A stretch of DNA of 61,159 bases from the NCBI GenBank assembly GCA_031260145.1, contig JAIRKL010000002.1, forward strand, positions 1 to 61,159, read 5' to 3'. The stretch comes from Mycoplasmataceae bacterium (GTDB taxonomy: Bacteria; Bacillota_I; Bacilli_A; Mycoplasmatales; Mycoplasmoidaceae). The notes beneath the pieces were generated by a model. It did no database searches. It was given only the letters and a program-made list of their open reading frames with translations, and had not been told where the DNA came from. Both the position numbers and the translations under genes were made by a program. Below, one piece after another: positions 20,401 through 29,514 of this stretch; the stretch's first letter is position 1, and each line of letters begins with the position of its first letter.

Positions 20401-22920
20401 ATTTGAAACTAAAGAAGTACGAAATCAAAAATCAAGTTTGAATGAAGAAGAAGTTTTTAATACTCTTCCATTAATATTATTATGAAGTTCAAAACTAATT
20501 GAATAAGAACCACATAAACTAGTATTTTGAGAGTTTTTTATTATTATTTTTCCTATATAGCATTTGTTTGCAGTATCATAAGTAATAACTATTTGGAATA
20601 GTGAATAATTATAAGTTGTTATTAAATTTGAGGTTTGTTCCACAAATGGCTCTTCTGAAATTTTAGAAGGAAAAGAAATGTTTGGAATAAGTGAAAAATT
20701 CTTATGAATCAATTCAGAAGATAATTCATTTCCAGAAGCGAGTAAAGGAGTTATTTTTACTTCATCAAGATTATTTGCAAAATTAGTGCTTTCAGAAATT
20801 TTTTTAACGATATGGAAATTTGATGAAGTATCACTTCATGAAGAATCTTTTCCATATTTAAAACTTTGAACACTTGCTTCTGATCAAACTTTTATCTCTT
20901 GAATTAAATTTGTAATTTTATGAACAGAGGAAGAAGGAGAAGAAAAAGTTAAATTAATTTTAGAAATTCCTTCAGGAATATCCTGTGTTAGTTTGTATGA
21001 AGGACACAAGTAAAAGGAACCATCTGATGCAATATATTTATCTTTTTTAACACTAGAATTATCAGGATTGATTACTACTTTATTATTATCACAAGTTACA
21101 GAAATTAAATTAAAATCATCTTCTGTAAAAGCAGCATGATGAGGCAATGTTGTTATTTTTCAAGCATAATCATCATATTTTCCTTTTGTTCAATCACCAT
21201 CAAAATCATTAAAATTTTTAAATTCTGAACTTGAAGAAGTTTTTGCATAAATAGAGGTGATATTTTTTGGTTTAACTAAGGAAACAGAAGCAGGAGTTAT
21301 AAAATCAAATTGAATATCAGTTCTTCTTGTTCCAGATAAAATGTATTTGGCGTAAATTGAATCAGAAGCAGTGTATGAAGGTTTTTCTTCTGGTTTTTCT
21401 TTATAGTTATAAGGTACATGAATTTTCAAAACCTTTCCTTCGTACCCAGGTTTTGAACCAGGAAGTGGCATTTTACTTAAACTATTAGTTAATCCAACAA
21501 GAAAGTTACTACTTGGATTAGGATCAGGCAAAAATATTTCGTCAAGCATATCGACAGTTTCTCCAAAAATATCATTAGCGCACTCTAATATACCTGTTTC
21601 CCCTTTTGAAATATCAGGCTCAGGGAAATAGATTTTTTTACTATATTTTGTGGAAGTTCCAGCGTTAGCAAAAGCCTCTGAACCAATATAAGCTACTGAA
21701 TTCGGAATAAAAAAACTATTTGTTCCTGAAACACCATTACTATTAAAAGAAGAAAGATTAATGGCATTTTTAAACATTCTTGCTGGAATTGATTTGAGGT
21801 ATGAATGATAAGTTTTTGTAGCATCAGAATATTGACCAGAATGTTGTTGATGAAGTTCAACATTGGTTAGTAAAGAATCATTTTCAAAAATTCCTAATCT
21901 TTCCGAATAATCAGCACCATCAGATTGATAAAAGGGTTTAGGAGTGATATTCGGAAAGTTTTTATAATCTTGTACTTGTGCAAAAGAAGGAGAATTAAAT
22001 TCATCTATATATGTAACACGATTTGAAGGACCAAAATCGACTTTCTTCAACTTATTAGCATTAGCAAAAGCGCCAGCATGAATTACCTTAATTCCCATTA
22101 ATGCTTTTAAATCATTTTCAGTTGATTCTGAACTTTTTTTAACATTAAGATCTTTAAATTCAACTTCTTCCAATGATGAAAAAGCAGGAGCATTATCGGT
22201 TACGTGTTTTGAGTCGTGGTAATATGAATGAACTAATGGATTAGTATTATTGAATATACGAGCTTGTGAAGAAAAACAAAAATATCCAATTTCTGTTAAC
22301 GGTGAATAATATTCTTTTACTTCTCCTTCCACTGGATGAAAAGTGATATTATTTTCTCTTCCATCAGTGATAGTGACTTTTGTTATTTTACCAATATTAT
22401 TTTTTGAACTATCACCTTCTAAATAAAATGCTGGAATTGAAAGGTTAGTTGATATTAATGAGTCATTATTGAAATCAAGCATATTAATTTCATCAACAGC
22501 ATTACTTCCGACAGGAGTAGTTCCAGAAGTGTAATTGAGATATATTTTATCTCCTACTGCATTTTTTGGAGTGTTTATAAAATTTAATTGTGTTCCCAAG
22601 TCATTGTAACCATCATTATTAATAGGATATGTTTTATTATCATTTGTAAAAACTGGCGATTGTAATCTTGCAAGAATTAAATTATTTTCAGGACTTGAAG
22701 ATAAAATATATTTTCGAGCTGATAAAGCAAAAGGGTTTGAAATTTTATATTCATTGGTTTCAGAATTTTTTACACTATTTTTTCATTTTGAACTATTATT
22801 TAAAGATGAATTGGGAGTGGTATTCGTTGTAACAACATTTAAAGCAAAATAAGGGAATAGATTTAGAAATGTTAATGAAATAGGAACACAAAATAACAAT
22901 ATTTTGGAAAATTTACTCAT
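17473..22920 (-). CDS. Giant BspA-like leucine-rich-repeat surface protein
   Basis: A single code-4 frame of 1815 aa. Residues 1-28 form an N-terminal signal or anchor (SKILLFCVPISLTFLNLF). Residues about 100-580 contain BspA/TpLRR-type motifs: IHAGAFANANKLKKVDFGP, IFENDSLLTNVEL, IPARMFKNAINLSSFN and FIPNSVAYIGSEAFANAG. The middle 1100 residues look like repeated beta-rich modules of about 150 residues. A single transmembrane helix (about 1745-1768, STIIIIVVIVVVLIIGIILI) is followed by a ~45-residue charged cytoplasmic tail. BspA-like proteins mediate adhesion in mucosal bacteria and trichomonads. A TATAAT box lies 8 nt before the ATG. The membrane protein at 16283 follows in the same unit. 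Confidence 0.85.
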
Positions 22921-22953
22921 ATAAACTCATTATATTTTAATATATCATAATAT

Positions 22954-22983
22954 TAGATTAAGTCCAAAATGCAGGATAACTTT
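22954..22983 (-). repeat. Dispersed ~30-bp motif, copy C
   Basis: Minus strand: AAAGTTATCCTGCATTTT then GGACTTAATCTA. It points towards the giant surface-protein gene and sits 20 nt upstream of that gene's TATAAT box. Together with copy D in opposite orientation it brackets the DUF16-like gene at 23189 (22954-23661). Confidence 0.6.
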
Positions 22984-23145
22984 ATCTTTAAAAATGAAAA
23001 TCTAAAGATGTTCAAATTTTCAAAACTTTATTCAAATTATTCGACTTCTTATTCTAAGAGCAACTTTCATCTTTAAAAGAAAAAAATATTCAAAATATTT
23101 GCTAAATAAATGGACTATTTTAAAAAAATTTTACTTATTATTCTT

Positions 23146-23188
23146 AAAAAGTTAACTTTTTCATTTATTTTTACAATATAAAGGATGT
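23146..23188 (+). promoter_or_regulatory. Shared DUF16-like/sigma upstream module, copy 2
   Basis: The palindrome AAAAAGT-TA-ACTTTTT (23146-23161) is followed by spacer and ACAATATAAAGGATGT directly before the ATG. The centre differs from the other copies (TA versus TT or TC) while the arms are kept, as expected for a dimer-bound operator. Confidence 0.75.
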
Positions 23189-23530
23189 ATGGTATTTAAC
23201 AATAATAAATCAAACAACACTAATAAAGCACAAAATTCCAAAAAACAAGAGTCTATAATTAAAAAGATAGGCAAGAAAGAAAATTATTATGTTAATGAAT
23301 CTACTAATAAATATATAAAGGAAGGAGATGAGATAGTAATGAGTAAGTTTATTTATTCTGGAAGAGTACCAAAACCAGATATTATTGGTGAGATTTTAAA
23401 AAGATTAGAAAAGATGGATTTGAAATTAGATAATATCGAATTAGTTCAAAAATCTCAAGGGGAAAAATTAGATAAATTGGAAATAAAACTTGATAATATT
23501 ATTGTTTTAAACAATCTAAAAACAGAATAG
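23189..23530 (+). CDS. DUF16/UPF0134-like coiled-coil protein, paralogue 2
   Basis: A 113-aa paralogue of the second subtype: polar start MVFNNNKSNNTNK, central NYYVNESTNKYIKEGDEIV with MSKFIYSGRVPKPDIIGEI, the conserved LKRLEKMD helix, then heptads (DNIELVQKSQGEKLDKLEI) and the end VLNNLKTE. It shares the central block with the 52127 copy but has fewer heptads than it. No signal peptide or membrane segment. It is the only gene between inverted copies C and D of the dispersed motif. Function is unknown; oligomerisation by coiled coil is inferred from the heptads. Confidence 0.75.
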   Translation: MVFNNNKSNNTNKAQNSKKQESIIKKIGKKENYYVNESTNKYIKEGDEIVMSKFIYSGRVPKPDIIGEILKRLEKMDLKLDNIELVQKSQGEKLDKLEIKLDNIIVLNNLKTE

Positions 23531-23631
23531 TTTTATCAAATTTTCCAAGTGTATATGAAATAAAAAAGATATTCTATCATTATGAAACAAAATGTTGTTA
23601 ATAATTGAACTTCTTCTTTATAAAAAGTAAA

Positions 23632-23661
23632 AAACTTGTCCTATATTTTAGGATTAATCTG
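23632..23661 (+). repeat. Dispersed ~30-bp motif, copy D
   Basis: Plus strand: AAACTTGTCCTATATTTT then AGGATTAATCTG. It lies about 100 nt downstream of DUF16-like paralogue 2, in inverted orientation relative to copy C. Confidence 0.45.
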
Positions 23662-23682
23662 CCTTTAACTATTTATTTTAAA

Positions 23683-24102
23683 TTATCCATGATGATATGG
23701 ATGATTTTTAAAAATTTCTTGGCTTCGATAAATTTGTTCCATAAGGAATAATCGACACATTTCATAAGTGAAAATTAATTTGCTTAATTTTCAAATAAAA
23801 TTTGCTCTTTTTCTAACTTCCTCATTTACTCCAAAAGGTCCTCCAATAACGAAAACTAAATTATGACTAAAATTACAAATAATATCTTTGAGTTTCATAT
23901 TATTAATTTCTTCGCCTCTTTCATCTAATAAAATAATGTATTCATTGGATTTTAATAATGATAAAATCTTCACACTTTGGTTTTGTTCAGAAATATTTAT
24001 TGTTTGAATTTTAGTTTGAAAAATGCCATTCAATCTATCATTATAATATTTTATCTTTTCATCGAATTCTGTGGTTTTTCCAACACAAATAATTTTTATC
24101 AT
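23683..24102 (-). CDS. rlmH: 23S rRNA pseudouridine-1915 N3-methyltransferase RlmH
   Basis: RlmH (SPOUT family) methylates pseudouridine 1915 in helix 69 of 23S rRNA on assembled ribosomes. The 139-aa frame carries MIKIICVGKTTEFDEKIKYY, the cofactor loop FVIGGPFGVNEEVRKRANF and the terminal YRSQEIFKNHPYHHG, all diagnostic. One TGA encodes Trp in the last third. It is divergent from gyrB with 65 nt between start codons. Confidence 0.96.
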
Positions 24103-24167
24103 CTTATCATTAATCTTACCATTAAAATATTAGCAAAAATATGTTAATTTTAATATAATAAAATTAT

Positions 24168-26279
24168 ATGACGAGTGAGGAACAAACAAATAATAATTTC
24201 GATTACAATAGTGGTAGTGGAATTCAACAATTAAGAGGACTTACCAAAATCTCAATGAGGCCTGGTATGTATATTGGCGGTACTGGTGTTAAATCATTAC
24301 ACCATTTAATTTGAGAAGTAGTTGATAACTCTGTTGATGAATGTATGGCAGGATATGCCTCACGTATTTTTGTTAAATTATGTACTGATGGTTCGATAAT
24401 TGTTGATGATGATGGAAGAGGAATTCCTACTGCTATCAGTAAAGATGATGAAAAACAACGTAGTGGGCTTGAAATAGCATTATCTGAAGTTCATGCTGGT
24501 GGAAAATATGATAAAAATGCTTATAAGATTTCTGGTGGTTTAAATGGTGTTGGTGTTAAAGCAGTTAATGCTTTAAGTGAACAATTACAAGTTTGAGTTA
24601 ATAGAGATAATAAAGTTTATTATTTAGAATTTAATAAAAATGATTGATACCATAAACCAAAAGGACAACAACCGAATGCTATGGAACTTTTAGATGGCTC
24701 TTCTAATACGCCAGGCGAATTGCCAAATGTTAAACCTCATGGAACAATTATTAAATTTAAACCTAATTTCGAAATTATGGAAGAAAATAGATGAGAATAT
24801 ACCACTATTGCAGGAAAACTTAAAAATACTGCATATTTAAATGCTGGTGTTAAAATAATTCTTATTGATGAATACACTAATCCTGCAAACCCCACTAAAG
24901 ATGAATGATGTTTTGAAGGTGGTTTAAAACAATATGTCAAAGATTTAAATGCTGATAAAGAAGTTTTAGCTCCAACAATAATTTATGGAAAAAGAGAAAT
25001 GGATGTTAAAGCGCCGAATAAAACAGATGAAAAATATCATATTGTTTGTGAAGTAGCATTTCAATATAGTAAAAACTATACATCTTCTCTTTATTCTTAT
25101 TGCAACAATGTTTCCACTCCTGAAGGTGGAACACATGAAGAAGGTTTTAAACTTGCATTAGTCCGTTTAACAAATAAATATGCAGTTGAAAAGAAGGTTA
25201 TGAAAGATATTGATGAAAAAATTTCAAAAGATGATGTTATTGAGGGTTTAACTGCAATTATTTCATTAAAACACCCAGAACCTCAATATAAAGGGCAAAC
25301 TAAGGGTGAATTAGGAAATACTGAGGTTCGACCTTTTGTTAATGATATTGTTAGTGATATTTTTGAAAAATATATATTAGAAAATCCAAAAGAAACTGAA
25401 GATATTATTAAAAAAATTGTTTTTGCTAAACAAGCAAGAATAAAAGCACGTGAAGCTAGGGAAGCTACAAGAAGAAAGTCACCTTTTGATTCTGGTTCAA
25501 TGCCTGGAAAACTTTCTGATTGTTCTTGCAAAGATTCATCAATTTGTGAAATTTATTTAGTTGAGGGTGATTCAGCTGGTGGTTCTGCTAAAATGGGAAG
25601 AAATAGTTTTTTTCAAGCGATTCTTCCTCTTCGTGGTAAAATTTTAAATGTTGAGAAAGCAAAGACTGAAAGAATTTTTGAAAATGCCGAAATAAATGCT
25701 ATGATTACTGCTTTCGGTATCGGTGTCGCACCAGAGTTTAAATATACTGATCAACCACTATTAAATGAGAATAAAGAACCAATTCTTGATGAAAACAATT
25801 TACCAATTGTTAATAAAGTTCTTAAACCTCGTTACAATAAAGTGATTATCATGACTGATGCTGATGTTGATGGCGCTCATATTCGAATTCTATTATTAAC
25901 CTTCTTCTTCCGTTATTTAAAACCTCTTATTGAAAATGGATTTATTTATTCTGCTGTTCCTCCACTTTATAAAGTGTTTGATGCTAAAAATAGTGATTAT
26001 GCATATTCCGATGAAGAATTAGAACAAATTAAAAATAAGTATGGAATTGATCGATATTCAAAAATGACTACTCAACGATATAAAGGTTTAGGAGAAATGG
26101 ATCCCGAGCAATTATGAGAAACTACAATGGATCCAAAACAAAGAATTTTAAAACAGGTTACCATTGATGAAGCTGCTTATGCTGACCAACAATTTTCTTT
26201 CCTGATGGGTGATGATGTTGTTCCAAGAAAAGATTTTATTATTAAGAACGCGAAATTTGTTAAGAATATTGATATTTAA
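24168..26279 (+). CDS. gyrB: DNA gyrase subunit B
   Basis: The ATPase subunit of a type II topoisomerase. The 703-aa protein has the GHKL ATPase motifs ([38 protein letters not shown]), the TOPRIM motifs ([23 protein letters not shown]) and the end [24 protein letters not shown] and [14 protein letters not shown] favour GyrB over ParE. It is about 50 residues longer than typical mycoplasma GyrB; one insertion lies between the TOPRIM motifs ([18 protein letters not shown]). gyrA does not follow, unlike the usual gyrBA order. A TATAAT box ends 8 nt before the ATG. Confidence 0.92.
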
Positions 26280-26299
26280 TATTTTAAGTTTAAAAAGAA

Positions 26300-26946
26300 A
26301 AGGTTCATTCGTTAGCTAACCCTTTCCATAAGGACACATTTTCTCTTTTTTGACATTCTTATTTCTTTTTCTGAAATAGAAGGATTAATTTTATGTGCAT
26401 TGCTCAAATTTTTTCTCTTCCGAAATTGTTGTTTAATTTGTTTTCACTAATTATTTTAAAAACTATTCTATCAACATATTTATGTCTTTCTTCAATCTTA
26501 ATTCTCTTTTCAGTTTTTTCTTGTTTTTTTCGATAAAAAGTAGTATAAGAAAAATTTAAAAAACTAAGAGTTCTTTGAATATTTGTTTTTTTGTTAAATT
26601 TTTTTTAATTATTTACTTAAGTTTTTCATTCGAATATTTGTTTTCATCAACAAGATCAGTTAAAATATTTATTAAAAAATCCTTATCATCATTAGTCATT
26701 TTTTTAAGAAGTTCTTTTCGTTTTTCCTTATCTTTTTTTGGTTTCATTTTGTACAATTTTTATATTTGAAATTGTTGCTGCACCAGGTTTGAAATTAACC
26801 TTCTTATAGTGGTAGGCTTTGCATTTTATTCTTTTTGTTTTATAAAAATATTCATTTATTGAACTTGTTTTAAATTTTAAAAATATTGTTAAAAATAAAA
26901 TAAAGCATTTTGTTTGATATTGTTTTAAAGACCTTTTGATTTTCAT
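26300..26946 (-). pseudogene. IS3-family transposase relic
   Basis: Minus-strand fragments in shifting frames resemble IS3-type OrfA then OrfB. They begin MKIKRSLKQYQTKCF at 26946, continue MKPKKDKEKRKELLKKM with ILTDLVDENK, then LNFSYTTFYRKKQEKTEKR with NNNFGREKIWAMH, recalling the OrfB N-terminal 'Y.RRKI' region. Stops and frameshifts interrupt every block, and the catalytic DDE part is missing. A copy of the dispersed ~30-bp motif (26959-26987) sits just outside the OrfA start, where an IS end would be. The assignment rests on short motifs. Confidence 0.5.
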
Positions 26947-26958
26947 TTTTTAAAGATG

Positions 26959-26987
26959 AAAGTTGTCCCATATTTTGGACCTGATTA
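26959..26987 (+). repeat. Dispersed ~30-bp motif, copy E
   Basis: Plus strand: AAAGTTGTCCCATATTTT then GGACCTGATTA. It borders the transposase relic on its OrfA side, which is the main hint that the dispersed motif may derive from an IS terminal repeat. Confidence 0.55.
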
Positions 26988-27113
26988 GTTGTAGCTTGAA
27001 TTGGTGAATTTGTTTAAAATGTAACCAGATAGTTTAATAGTAAAAATATAAATTGTAACTAAACCGGTTTTATTCTTAAAATAGATGGATGTTTTAAAAA
27101 CATTAAGCTTTCT

Positions 27114-27606
27114 CTAAATCAATCTTTTATATTTAAATCTTTTCAGCTCATTTTCGATATCTTTATACTTTTTACTAGCAAGCATACTCTCCATAATGAA
27201 ATCTTCTTGTGTTGCATCGCCAGGAACACATTTAGGATTGATGAACTTTTGTTGAAAACATCCACATTTGCTTCATACCTATTGATTAGAACACAATATC
27301 TTTTCTTACTTACACTTCTTTTATTAACTATTGATAACACATCAAACTTTTCTTTTGTTAATGGTATTGTTTTTTAATATGGGAAGAAGCATCATCCTTA
27401 TTTATTTGAACTTTCTTGGCAATTTCGTATTTGTCTCCTTTTTGTCTTAACCTTAATTTTGTTTTTAAATTTTCTTGAGGGATGTAAATATCTGTAACTC
27501 GTTTAAAAGGTTGATTCAAAATTTCGGAAGGAATTTGCTTAGCTAAAAAAGTAAGTTCATTTTCTTTCTCTTGATTTAATTTTAAAATGTTATTTATTCT
27601 TTTCAA
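27114..27606 (-). pseudogene. CYTH-domain protein relic
   Basis: Three frame segments together match a mollicute CYTH (triphosphate tunnel) protein. The first is TFLAKQIPSEILNQPF with DIYIPQENLKTKLRLRQKGD. The second, after a +1 shift, is IPLTKEKFDVLSIVNKRSV with VLINRYEANVDVF. The third, after another shift, is PGDATQEDFIMESMLASKKY. CYTH proteins hydrolyse triphosphates such as thiamine triphosphate or inorganic triphosphate. At least two frameshifts and an internal loss make it non-functional. It lies in the same graveyard as the transposase relic. Confidence 0.7.
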
Positions 27607-27948
27607 AAATGTATTTTTCTACTATTACCTTTTCTCATTAAAAGTTCACGTTGGCTTTTAAACATCTTTTTTTGAAATAATTCAGTATTTGGGAAATTTG
27701 TTTAGCTATTTAAGGTTTCTTTATATAACCTAGGCAAAATTATATTAGAAAATGTAAATAGTGGAAGATTATTTATCAAACCAGTAGAACCAGGAATATC
27801 AACTTTGCTCAAAATTAAAAGTTCATTAATTTTCTAATTAAGTTAAAAGTAAAATTGGTATTTTGGCAAATAGATTTCAAAAAAAGGTGTATCTTGATTC
27901 GCAAATACTTTTATTCAAGGACATTCTAACGCTTCTATTTAATTAATT
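27607..27948 (-). other. Gene-poor stretch with a possible relic
   Basis: No intact gene. On the minus strand, short open pieces such as IPGSTGLINNLPLFTF and KVFANQDTPFFEIYLP are separated by stops and could be remains of an unidentified protein. I see no RNA gene, repeat or promoter of note here. Confidence 0.3.
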
Positions 27949-28524
27949 CTAATAATAATTCTCAACAAATTTTTTTATCGAAACAATCTTGCTTCTTAAC
28001 TTTTTATCATCAATATTTAATTTTTTACGAATTTCCCTATTTTTGTATCCAATATATTTTAAATTTGTTATTTCATGATATTTTTTAGGAAGAATATCTA
28101 AAACTCTTTCCATTTTTGCTTCATTTTCTTCACAAACTAAAAACTCTTCCATTGGATCAGGTTCGTTATTACTTATTAAATATTCTCGTCTTTCTTCATT
28201 CATATTATCGAAATAAAGAGTTTTTATATTTCATTTTTTCTCCTTATGTGTAAAACAACGACATTGTTCCTTGATTTTTAATGTAAGTATATTATTAACT
28301 AGTTTTTCAAACCCTTTTTCACCAGTCTCATTATCTCATATTTCCAAAGAAGTTTTTAATGCTAAAAATTTAAGTTTGCAAAAATCACTAGGGTCTAAAT
28401 CTTTATATTTACTAACCATTATTTGAATTATTTTTGTTAACCTTTCATCATATTTAACATAGATTAAATTCATTAAACTTCTGTTTAATTTTTCATTTTT
28501 TGCTGCGTTTAGTAATTTTACCAT
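27949..28524 (-). CDS. Sigma-70-like (MG428-type) regulatory protein
   Basis: A 191-aa code-4 frame, intact although surrounded by decayed genes. Residues about 10-90 fit sigma region 2 (LNLIYVKYDERLTKI-type start, KYKDLDPSDFCKLKFLAL, W-D-N-E-T-G-x-K-G-F, then an I-K-E-Q helix). Residues about 135-190 fit region 4: a helix-turn-helix LDILPKKYHEITNLKYIGYK, NREIRKKLNID, KLRSKIVSI. Mycoplasmas encode one small alternative sigma of this kind (MG428 in M. genitalium, which activates recombination genes); homology here is inferred from layout and size. Its promoter module is nearly identical to that of four DUF16-like genes, which suggests autoregulation. An alternative is a non-sigma HTH regulator. 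Confidence 0.7.
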
Positions 28525-28568
28525 ACATCCTTTATATTGTAAAAAAAAATAAAAAAGTAAACTTTTTT
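28525..28568 (-). promoter_or_regulatory. Shared upstream module in front of the sigma-like gene
   Basis: Minus strand: AAAAAAGT-TT-ACTTTTTT (8-bp arms), an AT spacer, then ACAATATAAAGGATGT directly before the ATG at 28524. The arrangement and spacing are the same as upstream of the DUF16-like genes at 7131, 23189, 43262 and 52519. Confidence 0.8.
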
Positions 28569-28593
28569 AATTATTTTCACAAAATAACCAATA

Positions 28594-29313
28594 TTAAATA
28601 GGTATATATTGCCCTTTCTTACTTGCGCTATTTTTTTGTTTTTTTATTTCCTTTGCTTGGGATAAAAACTCATTTCTTTTTCGTTTTTTTGTTGAATAAA
28701 TCATATATTCTAAAGCACCAGCTACTGCTTTAATTGGAACGAGATTCTTTTCTCCGCTTCCTCAAGGAATAACAATATCAGAAATGAATTTTTTTGGTTC
28801 TACATATTCATGATGCATAGTAATAACATTTTCTCTTCACATTTGAATAGTTTTATTGATATCAGTATTTCTTGAACCAATGTCACGAAGTAATCTCCTT
28901 ATTAATCTTTCATCATCAGGAACATCAATAAATAATTTGATATCTGCATATCTATTAACATCTTCATTAGTTAGTGATAATATCCCTTCTAAAATAATAA
29001 CATCAGCAGGTTTGATTAATTTTTTTGTTGTTATTGTTTGCGTTAAAAAATCATAAATTGGAACCTTCGTTTCTTGTCTTTCTTCAATTAAAAATTTTAT
29101 TGCTTCTCGAACTTCAAATCAATCAATTGATTCTGGAGAGTCATAATTTTTTGTTTGAATGCGATCTTTTGAAAGATAAAATCAATCCAAAGAAAGAACT
29201 TCACAAGTTGCCGTTTTTGGCATATTATCACGAATTAATTCAGCAACAGTTGTTTTCCCACTTCCAGAACCTCCGCAAATTATGACTAAAATTGGTTTTA
29301 TATTCTTTGTCAT
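28594..29313 (-). CDS. udk: Uridine kinase
   Basis: Phosphorylates uridine and cytidine for pyrimidine salvage. The 239-aa product has the P-loop CGGSGSGKTTVAELI (about residues 13-27), LSLDWFYLSKDR, the YDSPESIDWFE segment, VPIYDF and ILEGILSLTNEDV, then RLIRRLLRDIGSRNTD, which match the uridine kinase/phosphoribulokinase family. Four Trp are TGA-encoded, so most of the gene is invisible under the standard code. It is divergent from the giant permease with 201 nt between; that gap holds ATATAGT-TAACTG-ACTATAT, a 7-bp-arm inverted repeat near 29325-29345 that could be an operator. Confidence 0.92.
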
Positions 29314-29514
29314 TTGTTAAGATTATATAGTTAACTGACTATATTTAAATTAATATTAAACTAGTTATTTTGAATTAATTTTAGTATTTAATTAAAATAA
29401 TTAAAATGGTTAATTTGTGTATGCTAAATCTAGTATTTTATAGTCTAGAATTTGCAAAAACATATTAATTTTTATGAAAAATTAAGATTCGGAGTTATAA
29501 TTTAGTAACATAGA

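Noticed and set aside
24168-26279. ParE instead of GyrB
   Set aside because: The PGKLSDC and [13 protein letters not shown] segments fit GyrB better, although gyrA is not adjacent.
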